The notes beneath the pieces were generated by a model, which was not told the origin of the DNA, did no database searches, and was given only the letters and a program-made list of their open reading frames with translations. Shown in pieces: positions 6,908 to 13,818 of a stretch of DNA of 23,237 nucleotides. Within the stretch, counting starts at the first letter, position 1. Every line of letters begins with the position of its first letter. Position numbers and translations under genes: made by a program. The stretch is from Gammaproteobacteria bacterium (GTDB lineage: Bacteria > Pseudomonadota > Gammaproteobacteria > Granulosicoccales > Granulosicoccaceae), in NCBI GenBank assembly GCA_019634245.1, contig JAHQVR010000163.1, positions 1 to 23,237 on the forward strand, read 5' to 3'.

Positions 6908-7648
6908 TTGGGTAATGACGGACACACGTTGTTCATTGCTGATTTACACCTGGATGCATCAAGCAGGCCCGACACCTGCACCCTCGCCTGCCGCTTTTTC
7001 CAGGAAGCGGCGGGTGCCGATGCGCTGTATATTTTAGGAGATTTTGTTGAGTATTGGCTCGGCGATGATATGGGTAATCCCGGTCTTGCCAGTGTCTTCG
7101 ACGCATTAGAGCAACTCGGTACATCCGGAACAGCCCTACACCTAATGCACGGCAATCGCGATTTTCTCATCGGTGAAACGTTTGCTGAGCAAGTGTCCGC
7201 CACCTTACATCGCGACGATGTGAAAGCCTTCAATGTAGCCTCCGGAGAATCGGCGTTGTTACTCCACGGCGATACGCTTTGTACCGACGATGTGGATTAT
7301 CAAAAACTACGGCGGTTATTAAGAAGCGAACTCTGGCAGCAGCAGTTCCTTTCACTGTCTCCAGAAGAACGTTTACTAGAAGCAAAGAAACTTCGCGATG
7401 CCAGTAAAGCAGCGCTGGCAGACAAGCAAACTGAGATCATGGATGTCAACCAACAAGCGGTAGATGCTTTGATGCAAACACATGCATCGCACACGTTGAT
7501 TCATGGTCACACCCACCGACCGGCCGACCATGTATGGAACTCCGATGACGCTTCGTATCGCCGATTGGTGCTGGGTGATTGGCAGGCAGATCACGCGAAA
7601 TTCGTTCGCTATGACGGATTGGACTTTACACTCGAAACCTTTCGTTAA
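6908..7648 (+). CDS. lpxH: UDP-2,3-diacylglucosamine diphosphatase LpxH
   Basis: Calcineurin-like metallophosphoesterase that cleaves UDP-2,3-diacylglucosamine to lipid X at the inner face of the cytoplasmic membrane, in lipid A synthesis. Metal-site motifs are present in order: ADLHL (11-15, D12 and H14), GDFVEYW (44-50), GNRDF (82-86), HGD (120-122) and HGHTHRP (199-205). Length of 246 residues is normal. It must start at the TTG at 6908, because no in-frame ATG precedes the first catalytic motif; AAGGGA 8 bp upstream supports this. A rare start may hold expression low, sensible for a lipid A enzyme. It ends the ppiA-ppiB-lpxH run. Confidence 0.96.
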   Translation: MGNDGHTLFIADLHLDASSRPDTCTLACRFFQEAAGADALYILGDFVEYWLGDDMGNPGLASVFDALEQLGTSGTALHLMHGNRDFLIGETFAEQVSATLHRDDVKAFNVASGESALLLHGDTLCTDDVDYQKLRRLLRSELWQQQFLSLSPEERLLEAKKLRDASKAALADKQTEIMDVNQQAVDALMQTHASHTLIHGHTHRPADHVWNSDDASYRRLVLGDWQADHAKFVRYDGLDFTLETFR

Positions 7649-7888
7649 GATCGTTTGCGCATCGCTAATATAAGGCCTGCGTCGCTTCTGAACTCACCGC
7701 TTGAGCACGCATTCTCAGCCAGTTTATGCCGGTTTTACGCCGTACTGATGCCTCGATACTTCAGAAACTTACCCCTTGCCCGATAAGAGCTTCGAATGCG
7801 GGTAGTCCCGTGAAACCTCGGTCAGCCTCAGTGCCGCCCGGAGCAGTTATGAACGGATTAAGACCGCTGTAAAAAGGAATTTACACCT

Positions 7889-9553
7889 GTGCAAAAACGC
7901 TACCTACCTTTCTACTTAGTGCTTGGCTGTATTCCGGCAGGCGCTTTGCTGTTCAGTATAGCCCCACTGTGGGGATCGATTCTTTTAGTAGTAGGGCTCA
8001 TTGGTGGCGGACTCGGGCTCCAAGACATAACGCAAAACAAGAAAGCGCTGCGTAAAAACTACCCGTTAATTGCTCGCATGCGGATGCTGCTAGAAAGCAT
8101 TCGGCCAGAGATTCGCCAGTACTTCTTGGAGACTGATCATGAAGAAGTGCCGTTCTCTCGCGAACAACGGGCTTTAGTGTACCGGCGAGCCAAAAACATC
8201 GAAGGTTTGCGACCACTGGGGACGCTAAAGAACCTACAGGAAACCGGCTACGAATGGATCAATCACTCGTTTATTTCCGCTGAGATCGATTCGGAACAAT
8301 TCCGAGTCACTATCGGGGGTTCTCAGCCGAATACCGAAGCCTATTCCAGCTCCATACTGAACATCTCGGGTATGTCGTATGGCGCGCTCTCACCGACGGC
8401 CATTGAATCATTGAATAAAGGCGCCGAGATCGGCGGCTTTGCCCATACCACCGGCGAAGGTTCAGTATCGCGCTACCACACCAAGCACAATGGGGATTTG
8501 ATCTGGCAAATCGGTAGCGGGTATTTTGGTTGTCGAGATGATCAGGGGCGCTTTTGCCCTGAAAAATTCGCCGACCAGGCCGCCCTTGAGCAGATCAAAA
8601 TGATCGAAATAAAGCTCTCGCAAGGGGCAAAACCAGGCCACGGCGGCATTCTTCCCGCCTCAAAAATCACTGAAGCCATTGCAGAAGCTAGAGGCATTCC
8701 GATGGGCGAAGATTGCAACAGTCCTTCGTCTCACAGTGCGTTCTCAACGCCTCTAGAACTGGTTCAATTCATACAACAATTGCGTGAATTATCGAACGGC
8801 AAACCGGTCGGATTCAAACTGTGTATCGGTCATCCCTGGGAGTTTTTTTCCATCGCCAAAGCCATGCATGAGACTGGCTTTTTGCCTGATTTCATCACCA
8901 TTGATGGTGCAGAAGGCGGAACAGGTGCAGCGCCGGTGGAATTTGCCGATCATATGGGTGCACCGTTGCGCGAAGGATTGATGCTCGTGCATAACACCCT
9001 GGTGGGCTTGGATCTACGATCAAAAATAAAGCTGATAGCCACAGGAAAAATCGTCAGCGCGTTTGACATGGCCCGTGTGTTTGCACTGGGTGCCGATTCT
9101 TGCAACATGGCTCGAGGATTTATGTTTGCACTGGGTTGCATTCAGGCCCAGGCCTGCCACACAGGGAATTGTCCTACTGGCGTGGCCACGCAAGATCCTA
9201 GTCGCTTCCAATCTCTGGTGGTGGACGACAAGTTCCAACGAGTGGCTCGATTTCAGCGTAATACGCTACTAGCGCTTAAAGAGCTTATGGAAGCCAGTGG
9301 TCTGAACCACCCTGCAGAACTCACGGCCCACCACTTAATGATGCGAATGAACAGCCGCGATGTGCGCTCGGCCTACAGTCAGTATGATTGGCTGGAACCA
9401 GGAGAACTGCTGGGCGATGTTTCCGACGAACATCCCGCGTTCGCAAAATTTTGGCCCATGGCGACAGTGGATACCTTTCAACCCACCAACGTAAAGCACA
9501 GCGGTGTCGATATTGAAACGGCCAAAATACTGCACTACCAACGCAGCGCATAA
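7889..9553 (+). CDS. Membrane-anchored FMN-binding glutamate synthase-like protein
   Basis: Orphan homologue of the glutamate synthase FMN/synthase domain. Residues about 7-45 form two hydrophobic segments, so the protein is probably membrane-tethered. The catalytic domain (about 150-470) shows NISGMSYGALSP, GHGGILPASKI, FITIDGAEGGTGAAP (FMN/flavin barrel) and a 3Fe-4S type cysteine set C417-x5-C423-x4-C428 in CIQAQACHTGNCPTGVATQ. There is no glutaminase domain and no GltD partner nearby, so classical GOGAT activity is uncertain; the natural reaction and electron donor are unknown. The start is a GTG at 7889 with AAGGA about 10 bp upstream. The 240-bp region before it holds only short hairpins that I could not assign to a known RNA. 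Confidence 0.9.
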   Translation: MQKRYLPFYLVLGCIPAGALLFSIAPLWGSILLVVGLIGGGLGLQDITQNKKALRKNYPLIARMRMLLESIRPEIRQYFLETDHEEVPFSREQRALVYRRAKNIEGLRPLGTLKNLQETGYEWINHSFISAEIDSEQFRVTIGGSQPNTEAYSSSILNISGMSYGALSPTAIESLNKGAEIGGFAHTTGEGSVSRYHTKHNGDLIWQIGSGYFGCRDDQGRFCPEKFADQAALEQIKMIEIKLSQGAKPGHGGILPASKITEAIAEARGIPMGEDCNSPSSHSAFSTPLELVQFIQQLRELSNGKPVGFKLCIGHPWEFFSIAKAMHETGFLPDFITIDGAEGGTGAAPVEFADHMGAPLREGLMLVHNTLVGLDLRSKIKLIATGKIVSAFDMARVFALGADSCNMARGFMFALGCIQAQACHTGNCPTGVATQDPSRFQSLVVDDKFQRVARFQRNTLLALKELMEASGLNHPAELTAHHLMMRMNSRDVRSAYSQYDWLEPGELLGDVSDEHPAFAKFWPMATVDTFQPTNVKHSGVDIETAKILHYQRSA

Positions 9554-9558
9554 CCTAC

Positions 9559-9597
9559 CTAACAAAGCGTTAGTCTAACCATCGAGAAGCGATGGTT
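9559..9597. terminator. possible bidirectional terminator: two hairpins between convergent genes
   Basis: CTAAC/GTTAG (9559-9573, 5-base loop) and AACCATCG/CGATGGTT (9577-9597, 8-bp stem, 5-base loop) sit directly after the glutamate-synthase-like gene and before the end of the opposing gene. Position suits a terminator, but no long T-run follows on either strand. Confidence 0.4.
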
Positions 9598-9605
9598 GTT
9601 AGCTA

Positions 9606-9686
9606 TCAAACCTCACTTAGAGGTGTTGATGTAAGCGAGGAAGCCTCACTTAGAAGCGTTGGTGTTTGCTAGGAAGCCTCACTTAG
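9606..9686 (-). repeat. 33-bp tandem repeat spanning the 3' end of the J-domain/PilZ gene
   Basis: Two full 33-bp units (9654-9686 and 9621-9653) and a partial third (9606-9620) repeat the core CTAAGTGAGG on the minus strand. The unit is 11 codons and stays in the frame of the gene. It would read LSEAS-stop-QTPTL, LSEASSLTSTP, LSEV-stop. The annotated stop lies inside the first unit; the second unit has TCG at the same codon, so one C-to-A change could explain the stop. Confidence 0.85.
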
Positions 9687-10493
9687 AATCGAGCCACTAT
9701 CCAACAGTAGCTCAAGCGTTAAATATTCTAATCCGTATTTCTTTTCGGTGGTATCAGCGTCGGATTGGTGTCTGACTATCGCCACGGCATCAAAGCCTGG
9801 GGATTTGAGCAGGATCTTACTACCCACCGTTAGTGTTGCCGATACCTCAATGCCACACCCCTGAATAGACCAATCAGACACTGTTGCTTCATAACCGGAA
9901 CTGAGCGGCCAGGTGTCCCACACTCGGGCACAAAATTCAAAATAAGAGCGATGGATTCTTCTACCACCCATTGCATCTACTGATGAATCTCCAGATACGC
10001 AAACTTGCGGGGGCTGTAATGGGCTATCACAACGAGTGCATCTGGTGCGTACCGGATAGCCCGCAATAGAGTGATTAGTCCAGAGGATACGGGTTGTGCA
10101 AAAGGGGCACTTATCGTGTGTGTCTACCAACTCTAAAGGCGCATTTGGCGGTGTTTTGGCATCGTCAGAAACATCTTCCGATGCTTGCCTTTCTTGATGA
10201 TGATGCCGAGCGTGCTGAGCCGGCCGTTCCGATGTGGGTGTTCCACCAGCGGTCGAAGATTGATGCCTCTTGTCATACTCTGATCGACGCTTTGGATTCA
10301 TTAACACATCACGCGCCTCGTTTAGTAGCGTTGCATTCCAATCATCACCACCAAGATCCGGATGCAGACGTAATTTTTGCATCATGGCCTTGTAGCTGGA
10401 ATTGATCACACTTGGCGGCGCATCCATCTGAACATACAGCAGTCGATAATAATTTCGTTTATTTTCCATAATCCGTTGGGTTATATCCTTCAC
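9669..10493 (-). CDS. J-domain / zinc-ribbon / PilZ fusion protein
   Basis: Unusual three-part protein of 274 residues. Residues about 14-78 form a J-domain with the HPD motif (44-46), able in principle to stimulate an Hsp70 ATPase. A polar, histidine-rich linker follows. A four-cysteine zinc ribbon is formed by C129-C132 (CPFC) and C152-C155 (CTRC). Residues about 176-262 look like a PilZ domain: RRIHR (178-182, giving RxxxR) and DWSIQG (207-212, DxSxxG) are the two cyclic-di-GMP contact motifs, 25 residues apart. No J-protein partner gene is adjacent. The start is uncertain: GTG at 10491-10493 or ATG at 10467-10469, neither with a clear ribosome-binding site. The 3' end lies in 33-bp repeats. 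The cyclic-di-GMP role is inferred from motif and context. Confidence 0.8.
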   Translation of the reverse strand: MKDITQRIMENKRNYYRLLYVQMDAPPSVINSSYKAMMQKLRLHPDLGGDDWNATLLNEARDVLMNPKRRSEYDKRHQSSTAGGTPTSERPAQHARHHHQERQASEDVSDDAKTPPNAPLELVDTHDKCPFCTTRILWTNHSIAGYPVRTRCTRCDSPLQPPQVCVSGDSSVDAMGGRRIHRSYFEFCARVWDTWPLSSGYEATVSDWSIQGCGIEVSATLTVGSKILLKSPGFDAVAIVRHQSDADTTEKKYGLEYLTLELLLDSGSILSEAS

Positions 10494-10553
10494 AGCTGAA
10501 CTAGCAAATGTTCCTCAAAGCAATACCCTACACTGTCCATTAATCGGCGCTAT

Positions 10554-11297
10554 CTACGCCGATAACACGTTGCTTGATCTTGCCATAAGCTGAATTTTAG
10601 TCACCAGCAAGCCCAGCTCTCTCTGGGTCTTTCTATCGTTTCCAGTGAATTCCAATCCTATTATTTTTCGCTTCATAGAACGTCCATCGGTGCTGTGCCG
10701 AAGCTCGGCAAACAAGGCAAAGGGCTCTTGATAGTCTGCCAGATCGAGTTCTAACACGATTAAGCGGGAAAATTCTTTGATAGATTCAATATCAAATTGA
10801 GGTGTTTCAATTGCACACCCTTCCACAGAGATATCCTTTAAATCGCCGCTGGTGAGTGGAGGTACGGTTTGTATCTGACCAAATTCGTAGGTGTTAGCAG
10901 CATAGATATTTATGGGAATCTCCATATAGTCGGAGACACTTGCTCTGAACACGTCGCGGCGTTGGTAGTAGGTAATGAATTCCGGAATCGGCGCTGAGTA
11001 CCTTATAGCGCCCCTGTCTGCTCCCTGGTAATCGAGAGACATTTGCCTCAAGAATACTTTCACATTGTTGACCGTGGTATACAAATTTGCTCGCATACCT
11101 TCGTCGATTTTCTGGATGTCAGCTAAATCGGAATCAACCTGAAGAAAGAATTGCCGTGTATCAGAATTAACAGCCGTAACAAAGCCGCTTAGGATCAGCG
11201 GCGAATCTATGTGCTCTATGGAGACAGGGGTTTTGTTAGAACAAACCGTATCCAGCATCCAGGCGATTTTCTGTCGATCTGTTTCGTTATATCTCAT
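10554..11297 (-). CDS. YcgR-like PilZ protein, predicted cyclic-di-GMP flagellar brake
   Basis: 247-residue protein with the two-domain layout of YcgR: an N-terminal PilZN-type beta domain (about 20-105) and a C-terminal PilZ domain (about 112-235). Both ligand motifs are intact: RRDVFR (113-118) and DISVEG (155-160). YcgR proteins bind cyclic-di-GMP and slow the flagellar motor; the position beside flg genes supports that, but motor binding is inference. The frame is open to a TTG two codons earlier; I chose the ATG at 11295-11297, because AGGGA (11304-11308) lies 6 bp before it. The J-domain/PilZ gene follows after about 60 bp on the same strand, so the two may be cotranscribed. Confidence 0.88.
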   Translation of the reverse strand: MRYNETDRQKIAWMLDTVCSNKTPVSIEHIDSPLILSGFVTAVNSDTRQFFLQVDSDLADIQKIDEGMRANLYTTVNNVKVFLRQMSLDYQGADRGAIRYSAPIPEFITYYQRRDVFRASVSDYMEIPINIYAANTYEFGQIQTVPPLTSGDLKDISVEGCAIETPQFDIESIKEFSRLIVLELDLADYQEPFALFAELRHSTDGRSMKRKIIGLEFTGNDRKTQRELGLLVTKIQLMARSSNVLSA

Positions 11298-11550
11298 TCT
11301 CAATCCCTAAGAACGAAGGCGCTGACTTTCGGATCCACTGTCAACGGCAGGTTTGGACTGTCTGATAATGCAATATCTATTCCTCGACTTCCACTGGAAT
11401 AAGCCTGAGGATTGACCTAAATCCAAATGGACTCAGCCTCCTCACAAAACATCGCTCATACGCTGAATAACCGCGTTTTGGACAATCAGTACGCTTGGCT
11501 GGTTAAAGGCCCAGGCGCAGTCAAAATTCGACTATAAATGTTAATTCACT

Positions 11551-11572
11551 CACAGTATTGACACACACTGTG
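11551..11572. promoter_or_regulatory. inverted repeat overlapping the -35 region, candidate operator
   Basis: CACAGT (11551-11556) and ACTGTG (11567-11572) are perfect complements separated by 10 bp and enclose the TTGACA of the promoter ahead of the HDOD-GGDEF gene. The geometry fits a repressor dimer site. No regulator is identified. Confidence 0.35.
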
Positions 11573-11585
11573 GCGGAGTTATCAA
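11558..11585 (+). promoter_or_regulatory. sigma-70-like promoter for the HDOD-GGDEF gene
   Basis: A consensus TTGACA at 11558-11563 is followed after 16 bp by TATCAA at 11580-11585 (4/6 match). Transcription would begin near 11592, leaving a leader of about 150 bp to the preferred ATG at 11740. Confidence 0.45.
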
Positions 11586-11739
11586 ACACTCTGTGAATGA
11601 GTAGCACTTCCGTTCCATCGTATGCAATCGGCGACTAACAAACTCTGTGAAACCGCCGACAACTGAGACTGAAACGGATTTTCTACGCGGTTCTCCTGAG
11701 CATAGGTGTACCCAACTGCGTATCCATGGAACTGGGAAA

Positions 11740-13263
11740 ATGGGACTCACTAACCCAACTCAACTTGCTGATAACAGTATCTGGGAGGACTGCTTAGCCT
11801 CCAAGAATCTGCCGTCACCCCCCGGTGTCGCAACCAAATTAGTGACGTTGGCCAAGCAGGAGGAAACAACGTTTGCTGAAGTTGAGCAACTGATAAGCCT
11901 AGACCCATCACTTTCCGCAAAACTGTTAAAACTGGCCAATTCAAGCCTCTATGCTCGCCCAGCCCCCACCGAATCTATAAAACAGGCGATAAGCCAGTTT
12001 GGATTAAATGGCACGTTGGTCATCGCGCTGACATTTTCACTCGTGGATATGCCCGCAAACAAAGAAGGCCAGCTGGATTACAACCATTTCTGGCTCCGCT
12101 CTCTAACGTCGGCAACACTGGCGAAAAAAATCGCCCTTTTGCTTAAGTTGAAAGACGCCGAATCTTACTATTTAGCCGGCCTGATACAAGACATTGGCGT
12201 TCTCGCCCTAGCCACGGTCAGACCGACCCTTTATAAATCTAAAAAGATAAGTTCCACGCTGCACTTCGACACCATTGTGGTCGAGCAGACAGAGCTAGGG
12301 CTGGACCATAGCGATATCGGCGCTTGGATTCTTAAGCAATGGGAATTTCCAGAACAATACATAGAAGTAACGGGTAACAGTCATATCCTAGACCCAGATT
12401 CCTCTGAGCTTAATAAAGTCATCTCCGTCGTAAGCCATTTAGCGGACCTTTGGAGCTCAGAGTCACTGGATTTACCCGAAGAACTTGAATCGTTTATGGT
12501 TGATCACTTGAATATCGATGAAGAAATGATCCCAAATTTACTCACGGAAACCTCAAAAGAGATCAGCGAAGTCGCCCATTTATTTGGTGTAAAACAGCTC
12601 GAAAGCAGTGCGATATCGAAACTTCAGCAGGAAGCGAACGATGCGCTCACGCTGCGAAGCTTAATGACCCAGAAGATCCTGATTGAAACCAATAATCGAG
12701 TATCCGCTCTGGAACAAAAATCCGCTGATATCGAAAGACGGCTCGACTACGACTCACTGACCGGTGTACACACCCGAGCGTATGCCTATGAAACGATCAA
12801 GACTCTGTTTCATACCGAAAATCGCACCGATGAGGCGGTATCAGTGATATTTGTCGATCTGGATGATTTCAAACAGGTCAATGACAGCCTCGGACACGCT
12901 GCGGGAGACACCGTACTCACGCGAGCCGCCAACATTTTAAAAATGTCAATGAGAAGCGAAGATACCATTGCCCGTGTTGGGGGAGAAGAGTTTCTCGTTA
13001 TTATGGCAAACGGTGACGTTGATCTAGCCAAAGGCTTTTGCGAACGCCTTCAAAATAACTTATCGTCTGCAGATATACGCGTCAACCAAGATACGTTTAT
13101 CAAGGTAACCGCATCGATTGGTTTGTCTGTACACAATGAAACTACATCGTTTAGCAGCTATGAATCACTGATATCTGCAGCTGACCGAGCTTGCTATATG
13201 GCGAAACACGCCGGCAAGAACTGCTGGAGATATGTAGAGTCAGAATCCGATCATAAGTTCTGA
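11740..13263 (+). CDS. HDOD-GGDEF diguanylate cyclase
   Basis: Predicted cyclic-di-GMP synthase of 507 residues. An HDOD domain (about 15-270) begins LPSPPGVATKLVTLAKQ, with LDPSLSAKLLKLANSS; its HD remnant reads LIQDIG, so it lacks the metal-binding histidine and should be a sensor or scaffold rather than a phosphodiesterase. A short helical linker (about 300-335) leads to a GGDEF domain (about 336-500) with DSLTGVHTR, FVDLDDFKQVNDSLGH, the active-site GGEEF (414-418) and an inhibitory-site RSED (405-408), five residues before it. It should therefore be catalytically active and feedback-inhibited. I prefer the ATG at 11740, with GGGA/GGA upstream; a GTG at 11647 would add 31 residues of no recognisable domain. 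The gene ends 13 bp from convergent flgN. Confidence 0.92.
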   Translation: MGLTNPTQLADNSIWEDCLASKNLPSPPGVATKLVTLAKQEETTFAEVEQLISLDPSLSAKLLKLANSSLYARPAPTESIKQAISQFGLNGTLVIALTFSLVDMPANKEGQLDYNHFWLRSLTSATLAKKIALLLKLKDAESYYLAGLIQDIGVLALATVRPTLYKSKKISSTLHFDTIVVEQTELGLDHSDIGAWILKQWEFPEQYIEVTGNSHILDPDSSELNKVISVVSHLADLWSSESLDLPEELESFMVDHLNIDEEMIPNLLTETSKEISEVAHLFGVKQLESSAISKLQQEANDALTLRSLMTQKILIETNNRVSALEQKSADIERRLDYDSLTGVHTRAYAYETIKTLFHTENRTDEAVSVIFVDLDDFKQVNDSLGHAAGDTVLTRAANILKMSMRSEDTIARVGGEEFLVIMANGDVDLAKGFCERLQNNLSSADIRVNQDTFIKVTASIGLSVHNETTSFSSYESLISAADRACYMAKHAGKNCWRYVESESDHKF

Positions 13264-13276
13264 CAACTCGGCGCAT

Positions 13277-13708
13277 TTACACCGAACCGTGGTATCGTTT
13301 TTCCACCCCAGAGTGAGTTTGTCCCTGTTGGTCGTAGCGCTCGACTACCGCATCGAACACGCCGCCCGTCAAAAGATTAATAGAATTTCTACACACCTTT
13401 AACTTCTGCGCAACTAACAGAGCATTTTCCTTATTGTAGCTACGGCAAGTAGCGATCTTGTCCCTGATTCTCTGTATTGCCCCCACCTCAGGATCGTTCT
13501 CGGTATCCTCATGAACGCGCTTCAGTAGCTCAGGGGACATTCTAGCCATCACACCGAGCAAGGCATTTTTTTCCGATGAGATCAGATTAACTTCATCACT
13601 GTCACTCGACATAAGTGAATTTCTTTCCAGCAACAACATATCTTGAAGTTTATTTAGGATCTCTTCAAGTTCAGCTGTAGTGTCTAACTTAACGGCTTGT
13701 CTGTTCAT
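13277..13708 (-). CDS. flgN: FlgN-like flagellar export chaperone
   Basis: FlgN proteins are cytoplasmic helical chaperones that bind hook-associated proteins FlgK and FlgL and deliver them to the flagellar export gate. The 143-residue product is almost wholly helical with long heptad-like stretches (TAELEEILNKLQDMLLLERN, NALLVAQKLKVCRNSINLL) and a polar C-terminal tail ending YHGSV. Sequence similarity to FlgN is loose, as is normal for the family; the call rests on length, helicity and position next to flgA. AAGGAG lies 8 bp before the ATG, an excellent ribosome-binding site. No flgM lies between it and flgA. A sigma-28-like promoter precedes it. Confidence 0.78.
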   Translation of the reverse strand: MNRQAVKLDTTAELEEILNKLQDMLLLERNSLMSSDSDEVNLISSEKNALLGVMARMSPELLKRVHEDTENDPEVGAIQRIRDKIATCRSYNKENALLVAQKLKVCRNSINLLTGGVFDAVVERYDQQGQTHSGVEKRYHGSV

Positions 13709-13757
13709 GCTACCTACTCCTTAGGGAAATGTGATGCTGCTACCAGTGCGAATGTAC

Positions 13758-13782
13758 TATCCCGTTGGGACGAATTGGCTTT
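13758..13782 (-). promoter_or_regulatory. possible sigma-28 (FliA) promoter for flgN
   Basis: On the minus strand AAAG (13779-13782) is followed after exactly 17 bp by GATA (13758-13761), the core spacing of the FliA consensus (TAAAGTTT, 11 bp, GCCGATAA). The bases outside these cores match poorly. It lies about 50 bp before the flgN start, where a late flagellar promoter would be expected. Confidence 0.4.
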
Positions 13783-13818
13783 CACCCCATCACAACAAAG
13801 CTTGGCCAACCTCTCTTA

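Larger units (their letters stand above)
11298..11739. other. divergent gap between YcgR-like and HDOD-GGDEF genes
   Basis: About 440 bp without a supported gene. The part near the minus-strand gene holds its ribosome-binding site (AGGGA at 11304-11308). The part near 11546-11590 holds a sigma-70-like promoter and overlapping inverted repeat facing right. The rest, about 11310-11540, shows no convincing gene or structured RNA. The frame of the HDOD-GGDEF gene is open back to a GTG at 11647, so 11647-11739 could be coding. Confidence 0.6.

Noticed and set aside
7790..7885. Possible 4.5S RNA or cyclic-di-GMP riboswitch before the glutamate-synthase-like gene
   Set aside because: A GGTCAG and a CCGGAGCAG-like stretch caught the eye, but the conserved cores of SRP RNA and of GEMM-type riboswitches are not present.
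9606..9686. Possible CRISPR-like repeat
   Set aside because: The 33-bp units abut directly with no spacers, are few, diverge along their length and keep a reading frame with the neighbouring gene, so they are a coding tandem repeat.
11740..12550. HD-type phosphodiesterase activity for the HDOD domain
   Set aside because: The motif reads LIQDIG and lacks the metal-binding histidine, and HDOD domains are generally not catalytic.
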